Shown here piece by piece: positions 8,996 to 13,860 of a stretch of 13,860 nucleotides of DNA. The notes below the pieces were generated by a model that was not told the DNA's origin, ran no database searches, and was given only the letters and a program-made list of their open reading frames with translations. The DNA is taken from NCBI GenBank assembly GCA_947448105.1, contig CANFNE010000030.1, positions 1 to 13,860 of the forward strand. The letters run 5' to 3'. Source of the DNA: Burkholderiales bacterium (GTDB lineage: Bacteria > Pseudomonadota > Gammaproteobacteria > Burkholderiales > Burkholderiaceae_C). The first letter of the stretch is position 1. Each line of letters begins with the position of its first letter. Both the position numbers and the translations under genes were made by a program.

Positions 8996-9619
8996 CTAAG
9001 TTTTTTGAGAATCTGGCGCTCGAATGGACAAGGCCGCCAAACAGGGGCCCAGTGCATTCCATTCAAAACCGGGGCCTGGGTCCGCTTTGCGGCCTGGCGC
9101 GATGTGTTCGTGGCCGGCCACGTCGGCCAGCGGGTAGTGCTTGGCCACGGCGGCGAGCAGTTCGACCAGAGACCGGTACTGCGCCGGCGTGAAGGTGTCG
9201 CCCTCCAGGCCTTCCAGTTCCACACCAATAGAGTCGTCGTTGCAGTTGTCCCGGCCACGGTAGGACGAGGCGCCGGCGTGCCAGGCGCGGTCGTCGCAAC
9301 TGACAAATTGCCACAGGCTGCCGTCACGGCGGATAAAGAAGTGCGCGGACACCTGCAATCCGCGGATGGTCTGGAAGTAAGGATGCGCGTCCCAGTCGAG
9401 CTGGTTGCAAAACAAGTGGCCGACTTCGGGGCCACCGTAAACGCCAGGCGGCAGGCTGATGGAATGCAGCACCAGCAGGTCAATGCAGGCCTGCGCCGGG
9501 CGCGGACCAAAGTTAGGAGAGGGCTGCGCCTGGGCCGGGGTGTACCAGCCTTGGTGCCACAGGGCTGGCGATGGGCAGGCACGCGCGCCTGCGTCGGATG
9601 GGCGCGCCGGTGTGGTCAA
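8996..9619 (-). CDS. ampD: 1,6-anhydro-N-acetylmuramyl-L-alanine amidase (AmpD)
   Basis: AmpD is a cytoplasmic zinc amidase that removes the peptide from anhydromuropeptides during cell-wall recycling; in species with inducible AmpC its loss raises beta-lactamase. The 207-aa product shows PSPNFGPRP, LHSISLPPG (zinc ligand His52), SAHFFIRRDG, RAWHAG, the GVELEG motif with the catalytic Glu134, and GHEHIAPGRKADPGP with ligands His170 and Asp180. No in-frame ATG or GTG lies at a sensible place. The TTG at 9619 is chosen because it overlaps the stop codon of the preceding gene (TTGA), which allows coupling; a TTG 11 codons upstream is possible but would sit deeper inside that gene. No good Shine-Dalgarno is visible. 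The approximately 25 residues before the conserved WHQGW segment are non-conserved. Identity is firm; the start is uncertain. Confidence 0.93.
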   Translation of the reverse strand: MTTPARPSDAGARACPSPALWHQGWYTPAQAQPSPNFGPRPAQACIDLLVLHSISLPPGVYGGPEVGHLFCNQLDWDAHPYFQTIRGLQVSAHFFIRRDGSLWQFVSCDDRAWHAGASSYRGRDNCNDDSIGVELEGLEGDTFTPAQYRSLVELLAAVAKHYPLADVAGHEHIAPGRKADPGPGFEWNALGPCLAALSIRAPDSQKT

Positions 9620-9843
9620 GCTTCGTGGCGCTGGCGGTGGGCGGCGCTGCAATAGCTGCCCTGGCGGCCTGACACGGCTTCAGACGCGGCCACATGCATG
9701 CCGCAATCCAGGCAGGCCACCATGTCAATGGGCTGCTCAGCGCTGCCGCCAGGCGGTGGTCGTTTGCGGGCTTCACGGTCGCGGTAGCTGCGCAGCTGCC
9801 AAATGATCAGCAAAGCCACCAACAGCAGCAAAAGGTATTTCAT
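9616..9843 (-). CDS. PP0621-type small membrane-anchored zinc-ribbon protein
   Basis: This is a 75-aa protein with one N-terminal transmembrane helix (about 2-16, KYLLLLLVALLIIW) followed by a basic stretch and a small C-terminal domain containing CLDC (Cys44 and Cys47), Cys65 and His69. The pattern looks like a treble-clef or YHS-like zinc site. It resembles the PP0621 family of unknown function as I recall it. Its ATG overlaps the stop of the upstream ccsA-like gene as ATGA (9840-9843), and its own TGA overlaps the proposed ampD start, so it is the middle cistron of a coupled three-gene unit. The soluble domain should be cytoplasmic given the basic residues after the helix. No function is assigned. 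Confidence 0.85.
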   Translation of the reverse strand: MKYLLLLLVALLIIWQLRSYRDREARKRPPPGGSAEQPIDMVACLDCGMHVAASEAVSGRQGSYCSAAHRQRHEA

Positions 9844-10643
9844 GCCGCGCGGCCTAGCACCACTTCCAGCACAAAGCGCGAACCGACATAGGCGAGAAAC
9901 AAAAAGGCAGAGCCCGTGTAGAGCACCACCACCGCGCGCTTGCCGCGCCAGCCAAAATGCGAGCGTCCCACCAGCAACACGGCAAAGGTGAGCCACGACA
10001 GCAAGGAAAACACCGTCTTGTGGTCCCAGCGCCAGGCCTTGGCGTGGCCATAGACCACATCGCCAAAGCCATAGCCCACCAGCAAGGTGGCCGTCAGCAG
10101 CACGAAGCCTGCAGCCACGAAGCGGTAGGTCAGGCGCTCCAGCGTCAGCAAGGGCAGGCCGCTTTGGGTATCCACGCCCAGGCGCATGCGGGCTTCGGCC
10201 CGCGTCATGAACCAGGCGTGCACCACCGCCACGCCAAACAAACCGTAGCAAGAAACGCCCATGGCCAAATGCAAGGGCATCCAGACCGACGCGCTCGCGG
10301 GCAAGGCGGTGCCGGGAAAGACCAGCGCCAGCGCCACCGACAAGGCGCCCACGGCGCTCAGCGCCCAGCGCGCAGGCAACTGCGGATACAACTGGCGCTC
10401 GACCGCGTAGCTCGTAGCAATCAACCAGGCAGTCACTGACAAAGCCGGCGCAAAACCGAAGCGCGCAGGCGTGTCTACGAAGCCCAGGCCCAGCAACGCG
10501 CCATGGCTAAGCCAGGCCAGCGCGACCCAAAACCGGGTGGCCCACGCGCTGTGGCTGCCCACCCGAACGGCCGGCCATACATAGGCAAACGCGGCCACGG
10601 CCGTCAGGCCAAGGCTCAAGGGGGACGCGCTGTCTAAAATCAT
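9840..10643 (-). CDS. CcsA/YpjD-like inner-membrane cytochrome c assembly-family protein
   Basis: The 267-aa polytopic membrane protein has about eight hydrophobic segments (roughly 8-25, 36-54, 65-81, 93-110, 122-145, 173-192, 209-226 and 238-263). Its length and layout fit the YpjD branch of the CcsA/CcmC heme-handling family. The segment around 200-217, GHAKAWRWDHKTVFSLLSW, resembles a reduced tryptophan-rich WWD-type region with His200 and His208 as possible heme ligands; His47 and His125 lie in other helices. True CcsA works with CcsB in system II cytochrome c maturation, but the short YpjD type next to ffh is uncharacterised as far as I know, so the cytochrome role is only a family label. 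The ATG at 10643 lacks a clear Shine-Dalgarno. It is the first gene of the minus-strand unit ending in ampD and is divergent from ffh. Confidence 0.87.
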   Translation of the reverse strand: MILDSASPLSLGLTAVAAFAYVWPAVRVGSHSAWATRFWVALAWLSHGALLGLGFVDTPARFGFAPALSVTAWLIATSYAVERQLYPQLPARWALSAVGALSVALALVFPGTALPASASVWMPLHLAMGVSCYGLFGVAVVHAWFMTRAEARMRLGVDTQSGLPLLTLERLTYRFVAAGFVLLTATLLVGYGFGDVVYGHAKAWRWDHKTVFSLLSWLTFAVLLVGRSHFGWRGKRAVVVLYTGSAFLFLAYVGSRFVLEVVLGRAA

Positions 10644-10672
10644 GGCAACAGTTTAGCCTTTTGCGTAGTGCC

Positions 10673-10694
10673 GTTTGCGGCCACGGGCGCAAAC
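10673..10694. repeat. Inverted repeat in the divergent ccsA-like/ffh spacer
   Basis: GTTTGCG (10673-10679) and CGCAAAC (10688-10694) form a perfect 7-bp inverted repeat with an 8-bp centre, roughly midway in the 103-bp divergent spacer 10644-10746. The position suits an operator acting on both promoters. I could not place convincing -35/-10 pairs for either gene, nor a strong Shine-Dalgarno for either start. Confidence 0.4.
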
Positions 10695-10746
10695 TGCAGC
10701 CCCACAGCCCCCTGTTCATTCCCATTCCCCGCACTGGATTCCCCCT

Positions 10747-12111
10747 ATGGCCTCCGCCCTGACCGACAAACTCTCGCGCCTGGTGAAAACCCTGCGCGGC
10801 CAATCGCGCATTACCGAGGACAACGTGGCCGAGATGCTGCGCGAAGTGCGCATGGCGCTGTTAGAGGCCGATGTAGCGCTGCCGGTGGTGCGTGACTTTA
10901 TTGCCCGGGTCAAGGAAAAAGCGCTGGGGCAGGAAGTGCTGGGCTCGCTGCAGCCAGGCCAGGTGCTGGTGAGCATCGTCAACCAGGAACTCGCTGCGAC
11001 CATGGGAGAAGGCGTGAGCGACATCAACCTCGCCGCCCAGCCCCCGGCGGTGATTTTGATGGCCGGCTTGCAAGGCGCGGGCAAAACCACCACCACGGCC
11101 AAGCTGGCCAAGCACCTGATTGAGAAGCGCAAGAAGAAAGTGCTCACCGTCTCCGGCGACGTTTACCGCCCTGCTGCCATCGAACAGCTCAAGACAGTGA
11201 CGGCCCAGGCCGGGGCCGAGTGGTTCCCCAGTTCGCCCGACCAAAAGCCGGTGGACATTGGGCTGGCGGCGCTGGACTACGCGAAAAAGCACTTTTTTGA
11301 CGTGCTGCTGGTCGATACCGCGGGCCGGCTGGCGATTGACGCGGCGCTGATGGCCGAGATCACCGCCTTGCACGCGGCGCTCAAACCGGTGGAAACGCTG
11401 TTTGTGGTGGACGCCATGCAAGGCCAGGACGCGATCAACACCGCGCGCGCCTTTAAAGAGGCGCTGCCGCTGACCGGCATCATCCTGACCAAGACCGACG
11501 GCGACTCGCGCGGTGGCGCGGCGCTGTCGGTGCGCCAGGTCACCGGCGCGCCCATCAAATTTGCGGGCACCAGCGAAAAGCTCGACGGCCTGGAGGTGTT
11601 TGACGCCCAGCGCCACGCCGGGCGTATTTTGGGTATGGGCGACATCGTGGCCCTGGTCGAGCAGGTTACGGCGGGGGTGAACGTGGAGGCGGCGCAAAAA
11701 CTCGCCGCCAAGGTCAAAAGCGGTGCGGCTTTTGATTTGAACGACTTTTTGGGCCAGATCCAGCAAATGCGGCAAATGGGCGGCCTGTCCAGCCTGATGG
11801 ACAAGCTGCCCGCAGCGCTGGCGGCCAAGGCCGGTCAGGTGGACATGGACAAGGCCGAAAAAGACATCAAGCGCAAGGAAGGCATCATCCACAGCATGAC
11901 GCCCTTGGAGCGGCGCAAGCCCGACCTGATCAAAGCCACCCGCAAGCGCCGCATTGCTGCGGGCGCCGGAGTTCAGGTACAGGAAGTCAACCGCATGCTC
12001 AAGGAGTTTGAGCAAATGCAGGACATGATGAAAAAAATGAGCGGCGGGGGCATGATGAAAATGATGAAGCGCATGGGCGGCATGAAGGGCATGCCCAAAA
12101 TGCCGTTTTGA
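10747..12111 (+). CDS. ffh: Signal recognition particle GTPase (Ffh)
   Basis: Ffh is the protein subunit of SRP. With 4.5S RNA it binds signal sequences emerging from the ribosome and delivers the complex to FtsY at the inner membrane. The 454-aa product shows the N domain (1-95, beginning MASALTDKLSRLVKTLRG), the G domain with P-loop GLQGAGKTT (107-115), DVYRPAA (138-144), DTAGR (190-194), TKTDGD (248-253) and GTSEKLDGLEVF (274-285), and the methionine-rich M domain (about 300-454) with RRIAAGAGVQVQEVNRML (401-418) for RNA and signal-peptide binding and a Met/Gly/Lys tail. The frame is open 24 codons further upstream, but the ATG at 10747 gives the family N-terminus. Shine-Dalgarno is poor. 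It is monocistronic, facing the minus-strand DUF3297 gene at its 3' end. Confidence 0.98.
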   Translation: MASALTDKLSRLVKTLRGQSRITEDNVAEMLREVRMALLEADVALPVVRDFIARVKEKALGQEVLGSLQPGQVLVSIVNQELAATMGEGVSDINLAAQPPAVILMAGLQGAGKTTTTAKLAKHLIEKRKKKVLTVSGDVYRPAAIEQLKTVTAQAGAEWFPSSPDQKPVDIGLAALDYAKKHFFDVLLVDTAGRLAIDAALMAEITALHAALKPVETLFVVDAMQGQDAINTARAFKEALPLTGIILTKTDGDSRGGAALSVRQVTGAPIKFAGTSEKLDGLEVFDAQRHAGRILGMGDIVALVEQVTAGVNVEAAQKLAAKVKSGAAFDLNDFLGQIQQMRQMGGLSSLMDKLPAALAAKAGQVDMDKAEKDIKRKEGIIHSMTPLERRKPDLIKATRKRRIAAGAGVQVQEVNRMLKEFEQMQDMMKKMSGGGMMKMMKRMGGMKGMPKMPF

Positions 12112-12144
12112 TGCGGATCTAAGACCGCCGCAGCTTCACGCAAC

Positions 12145-12159
12145 GCCCCGCCCTGGGGC
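12145..12159. terminator. Possible weak terminator stem between ffh and the DUF3297 gene
   Basis: GCCCC (12145-12149) and GGGGC (12155-12159) pair around a 5-nt loop in the 63-bp convergent spacer 12112-12174. There is no T-run on either side, so efficient intrinsic termination is doubtful. It is listed because it is the only structure visible between the two convergent genes. Confidence 0.3.
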
Positions 12160-12174
12160 TGCTACAACCCGGCT

Positions 12175-12435
12175 TCAGGCCGCAGGGCTGCGGTAAAAGG
12201 CCTCGACCCGGCCCTTGATCTTGATCAGCAGCGGGCGGCCGTGGCGGTCTTTGGCCTTGCCGGCCGGCACTTTGACCCAGCCTTCGCTGATGCAGTATTC
12301 CTCCACGTCAAAGCGCTCCTTGTCATTGAGGCGGATGCCAATATCGTGCTCGAACACAGCAGCCACATGGTGCGGGCTGCGCGGGTCTACCGACAAATGG
12401 TCGGGCAAGGCGGGTGTGGAAGAAACGTCGGTCAT
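12175..12435 (-). CDS. DUF3297 family small protein
   Basis: This 86-aa soluble protein has the look of the DUF3297 family as I recall it: LPDHLSVDPRSPHH near the N-terminus (about 10-23), a central GIRLNDKERFDVEEYCISEGWVKV segment and a basic C-terminal stretch with GRPLLIKIKGRVEAFY. It has no signal peptide or membrane segment. The function is unknown. The ATG at 12435 (MTDVSS) gives the usual family length; an in-frame ATG 16 codons upstream would add a non-conserved leader. No strong Shine-Dalgarno is present. It is 79 bp downstream of the small membrane protein gene on the same strand, so it may be the last gene of the miaB unit or have its own promoter. It converges on ffh. Confidence 0.85.
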   Translation of the reverse strand: MTDVSSTPALPDHLSVDPRSPHHVAAVFEHDIGIRLNDKERFDVEEYCISEGWVKVPAGKAKDRHGRPLLIKIKGRVEAFYRSPAA

Positions 12436-12483
12436 GGAAGTAAAAGGTAGTGCGTGGTGTGGCAGGCCCGGATTGTGAACCAT

Positions 12484-12493
12484 GTGGGCCCAC
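12484..12493. repeat. Perfect 10-bp palindrome upstream of the DUF3297 gene
   Basis: GTGGGCCCAC is a perfect palindrome in the 79-bp spacer 12436-12514, about 50 bp before the DUF3297 start. It could be an operator or part of a transcript-end structure for the preceding small membrane protein gene. No promoter hexamers could be matched next to it. Confidence 0.3.
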
Positions 12494-12514
12494 CGTCCCG
12501 CAGGCCTGGCCGGC

Positions 12515-12760
12515 TTACTTCCAGCGCAAGGCCAGGAAAACGCCCAAAGCCGCGCCCAGCAGCCAGAGCAACAGCGTGTCGTCCACCGCTGCCGGGTAGA
12601 CCATGAGCGCCACGCCGCCCCAGGTCAGGGGCGCATGTCCGATGGACCGACCCCGCCGCCAGGCGGCATAGCCCAGCAGACCAAACAGCAGCGACCCGGC
12701 CAGATAGGCCGGGCTGGGCAAAGTAACGCCCAGAGCTTGCAAGGTGGCCAGCGTGTCCAT
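12515..12760 (-). CDS. Small two- or three-helix membrane protein of unknown function
   Basis: The 81-aa product begins MDTLATLQAL and contains hydrophobic segments at about 17-35 (AYLAGSLLFGLLGYAAW), 45-58 (LTWGGVALMVYPAA) and 61-79 (TLLLWLLGAALGVFLALRW), with a basic patch RRGR at 35-38 between the first two. The pattern of GLLGY followed by GGVALMVYP resembles a family of short proteins often labelled amino acid transport protein in betaproteobacteria; that label is recalled, poorly supported, and I do not rely on it. The ATG at 12760 is 5 bp after the lipocalin stop; a longer open frame reaching into the lipocalin gene is out of keeping with this spacing and is rejected. Co-transcription with miaB and the lipocalin gene is likely. 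Confidence 0.75.
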   Translation of the reverse strand: MDTLATLQALGVTLPSPAYLAGSLLFGLLGYAAWRRGRSIGHAPLTWGGVALMVYPAAVDDTLLLWLLGAALGVFLALRWK

Positions 12761-12765
12761 GGCGC

Positions 12766-13314
12766 CTAGTCTTCCTGCCGGGTGAGTTCGAGTTTTTGCA
12801 GGTCCAGACCCTTGCGCGCCAGGCGCGCCAACACGTCCGCGTAGACGGCAGGCTCCATCCGTGGGCTGCGCGACAAAATCCACAGGTACTGGCGGCCGGG
12901 CTCGCTCACGGCGGCCCATTGGTAGTTGTCGTCCAACTCGACCACCCAGTAGTCACCCCACACCACAGGAATAAAGGACAACCAGGCCGGCGCAAAGCGC
13001 ACTTTGAGCTTGGGCGAGTTGGCCGCGCCGATCTGGCGCGCCGTACCCAAGGCGTCGTCGAATTCGCCCGAGGCCAGCCTGCAGCTGTTGGCCACCTGCA
13101 CCCTGCCGTCGGCCTGCAGGCTGTACTGGGCGCGGGTGCTGCTGGTGCATTTGCGCTGGAACCAGTTGGGCAACTTGGCAATCTCGTACCAGGTGCCCAT
13201 GTAGCGCGGCACGTCCAGCGCGGGAACCGTGGTCAGGGGCTCGGCGGCCTGGGCCAGGCTGGCGGCACAGGCCAGCGCCAAAGACGCCAGCAGGGTTTTG
13301 AAGGACATGGTCAT
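12766..13314 (-). CDS. blc: Blc-type bacterial lipocalin, exported
   Basis: The 182-aa product has a signal peptide (residues 1-23, hydrophobic core LLASLALACAASL, probable signal peptidase I cut after AQA). The mature domain has the lipocalin GxW motif GTWYEIAKLPNWF (40-52), then YSLQADGRVQV, a likely disulfide between Cys56 and Cys78, and the strands WGDYWVVELDDNY and YLWILSRSP. Family members bind lysophospholipids or fatty acids in the envelope. E. coli Blc is an outer-membrane lipoprotein, but the cysteine here (Cys16) lies within the hydrophobic core with a poor lipobox (ALAC), so a soluble periplasmic protein is more likely. ATG at 13314 is 4 bp after the miaB stop, with GGA at a fair distance; the ATG two codons later is an alternative. 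Translation is probably coupled to miaB. Confidence 0.92.
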   Translation of the reverse strand: MTMSFKTLLASLALACAASLAQAAEPLTTVPALDVPRYMGTWYEIAKLPNWFQRKCTSSTRAQYSLQADGRVQVANSCRLASGEFDDALGTARQIGAANSPKLKVRFAPAWLSFIPVVWGDYWVVELDDNYQWAAVSEPGRQYLWILSRSPRMEPAVYADVLARLARKGLDLQKLELTRQED

Positions 13315-13318
13315 TTTC

Positions 13319-13860
13319 TTAGTCCTGGGTCGTCAGCACTTCGCCGCGCAGCGAATAGGTACGCGTCTCGGTGATCTTGACGTCCACCAGCTGCCCCACC
13401 AGCCGGGGCTGGCCGGCAAAGTTGACCACCCGGTTGCATTCGGTGCGGCCCATGAGTTCGGTGGCGTCGCGCTTGGAGGCGCCTTCCACCAGAATGCGCT
13501 GCACCGTGCCCAGACGGCTCTCGCTGATGCGGTTGATGTTGGCGTTGATGGCGGCTTGCAGCTCTTGCAGGCGGCGCAGCTTGAGCTCGTGCGGCGTGTC
13601 GTCATGCAGATTGGCCGCCGGCGTGCCGGGGCGCGGGCTGAAGATAAAGCTAAAGCTGTTGTCAAAGCCGATGTCGTCGATGAGCTTCATCATCTTGGCA
13701 AAGTCGTCTTCGGTCTCGCCGGGGAAGCCGACGATGAAGTCGCTGCTCATGGCCATGTCCGGGCGAATGGCGCGCAGCTTGCGCACCGTGCTCTTGTATT
13801 CCATGGCGGTGTAGCCGCGCTTCATGGCCATCAAAATGCGGTCGCTTCCGTGCTGCACCG
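13319..13860 (-). CDS. miaB: tRNA-2-methylthio-N6-dimethylallyladenosine synthase MiaB, C-terminal part (cut by window edge)
   Basis: Only the last 180 codons are present; the gene continues past 13860. MiaB is a radical-SAM methylthiotransferase that adds a 2-methylthio group to i6A37 in tRNAs reading U-starting codons. The visible part covers the end of the radical-SAM barrel: VQHGSDRILMAMKRGY, then SSDFIVGFPGETEDDF, and FIFSPRPGTPA, all strong family signatures. The C-terminal TRAM domain (roughly the last 65 residues, beginning GTVQRILVEG and including ELMGRTECNRVV) contacts tRNA. The [4Fe-4S] cysteines lie in the missing N-terminal part. The first visible GTG is an internal valine codon, not a start. 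Downstream lie the lipocalin gene (4 bp) and the small membrane protein gene, so miaB is probably the first or an early gene of this transcript. Confidence 0.95.
   Translation of the reverse strand, partial: VQHGSDRILMAMKRGYTAMEYKSTVRKLRAIRPDMAMSSDFIVGFPGETEDDFAKMMKLIDDIGFDNSFSFIFSPRPGTPAANLHDDTPHELKLRRLQELQAAINANINRISESRLGTVQRILVEGASKRDATELMGRTECNRVVNFAGQPRLVGQLVDVKITETRTYSLRGEVLTTQD

Noticed and set aside
12436..12483. 16-residue N-terminal extension of the DUF3297 protein
   Set aside because: The extension has no similarity to the family start as I know it; the internal ATG gives the usual length.
12761..12919. 53-residue N-terminal extension of the 81-aa membrane protein
   Set aside because: It would overlap the lipocalin coding region, is low-complexity Arg/Gly/Pro, and the ATG at 12760 fits the operon spacing.
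13255..13314. Lipoprotein signal on the lipocalin (Cys16)
   Set aside because: The residues before Cys16 (ALAC) lack Leu at -3, and a good signal peptidase I site (AQA) follows at 21-23.

Overview
This window looks like ordinary chromosomal core from a GC-rich betaproteobacterium, most likely order Burkholderiales and probably family Comamonadaceae. That placement is inferred from the protein families and from remembered gene orders (accB-accC-prmA, nrdA-nrdB followed by a histone H1-like gene, ffh divergent from a ccsA-like gene). No database search was run. There is no transposase, integrase, tRNA, rRNA, CRISPR array or phage gene in the window.

Layout. (1) 23-3551, plus strand: accB and accC (biotin carboxyl carrier and biotin carboxylase of acetyl-CoA carboxylase), prmA (ribosomal protein L11 methyltransferase) and a zinc-ribbon/DUF3426 membrane protein. 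They are closely spaced and probably form one operon, ending at a strong hairpin at 3576-3608. (2) 3629-4222, minus strand: a lysine/alanine/proline-rich histone H1-like protein with a 48-bp internal tandem repeat, converging on the same hairpin, which carries T-tracts for both directions. (3) 4390-8607, minus strand: nrdB and nrdA, the two subunits of class Ia ribonucleotide reductase, transcribed nrdA then nrdB. (4) 8608-8995: the longest non-coding stretch. Its nrdA-proximal part holds a sigma-70-like promoter and two 16-bp NrdR boxes exactly 32 bp apart. The rest has only small repeats. (5) 8996-10643, minus strand: a ccsA/ypjD-like membrane protein, a 75-aa PP0621-type protein and ampD, joined by overlapping stop/start codons, so almost certainly one translationally coupled operon. 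(6) 10747-12111, plus strand: ffh, the SRP GTPase, divergent from the ccsA-like gene. (7) 12175-13860, minus strand: the 3' part of miaB, a Blc-type lipocalin, an 81-aa membrane protein and a DUF3297 protein. The first three are separated by 4-5 bp.

Functionally the window covers fatty-acid precursor synthesis, ribosome modification, dNTP supply, peptidoglycan recycling, co-translational protein targeting and tRNA thiomethylation. I found no convincing undescribed system. The points most worth a second look are the complete NrdR-controlled promoter, the expandable repeat in the histone-like gene, the ccsA/PP0621/ampD overlap chain with an apparent TTG start for ampD (and the possible absence of pilS-pilR there), and the uncharacterised small proteins.
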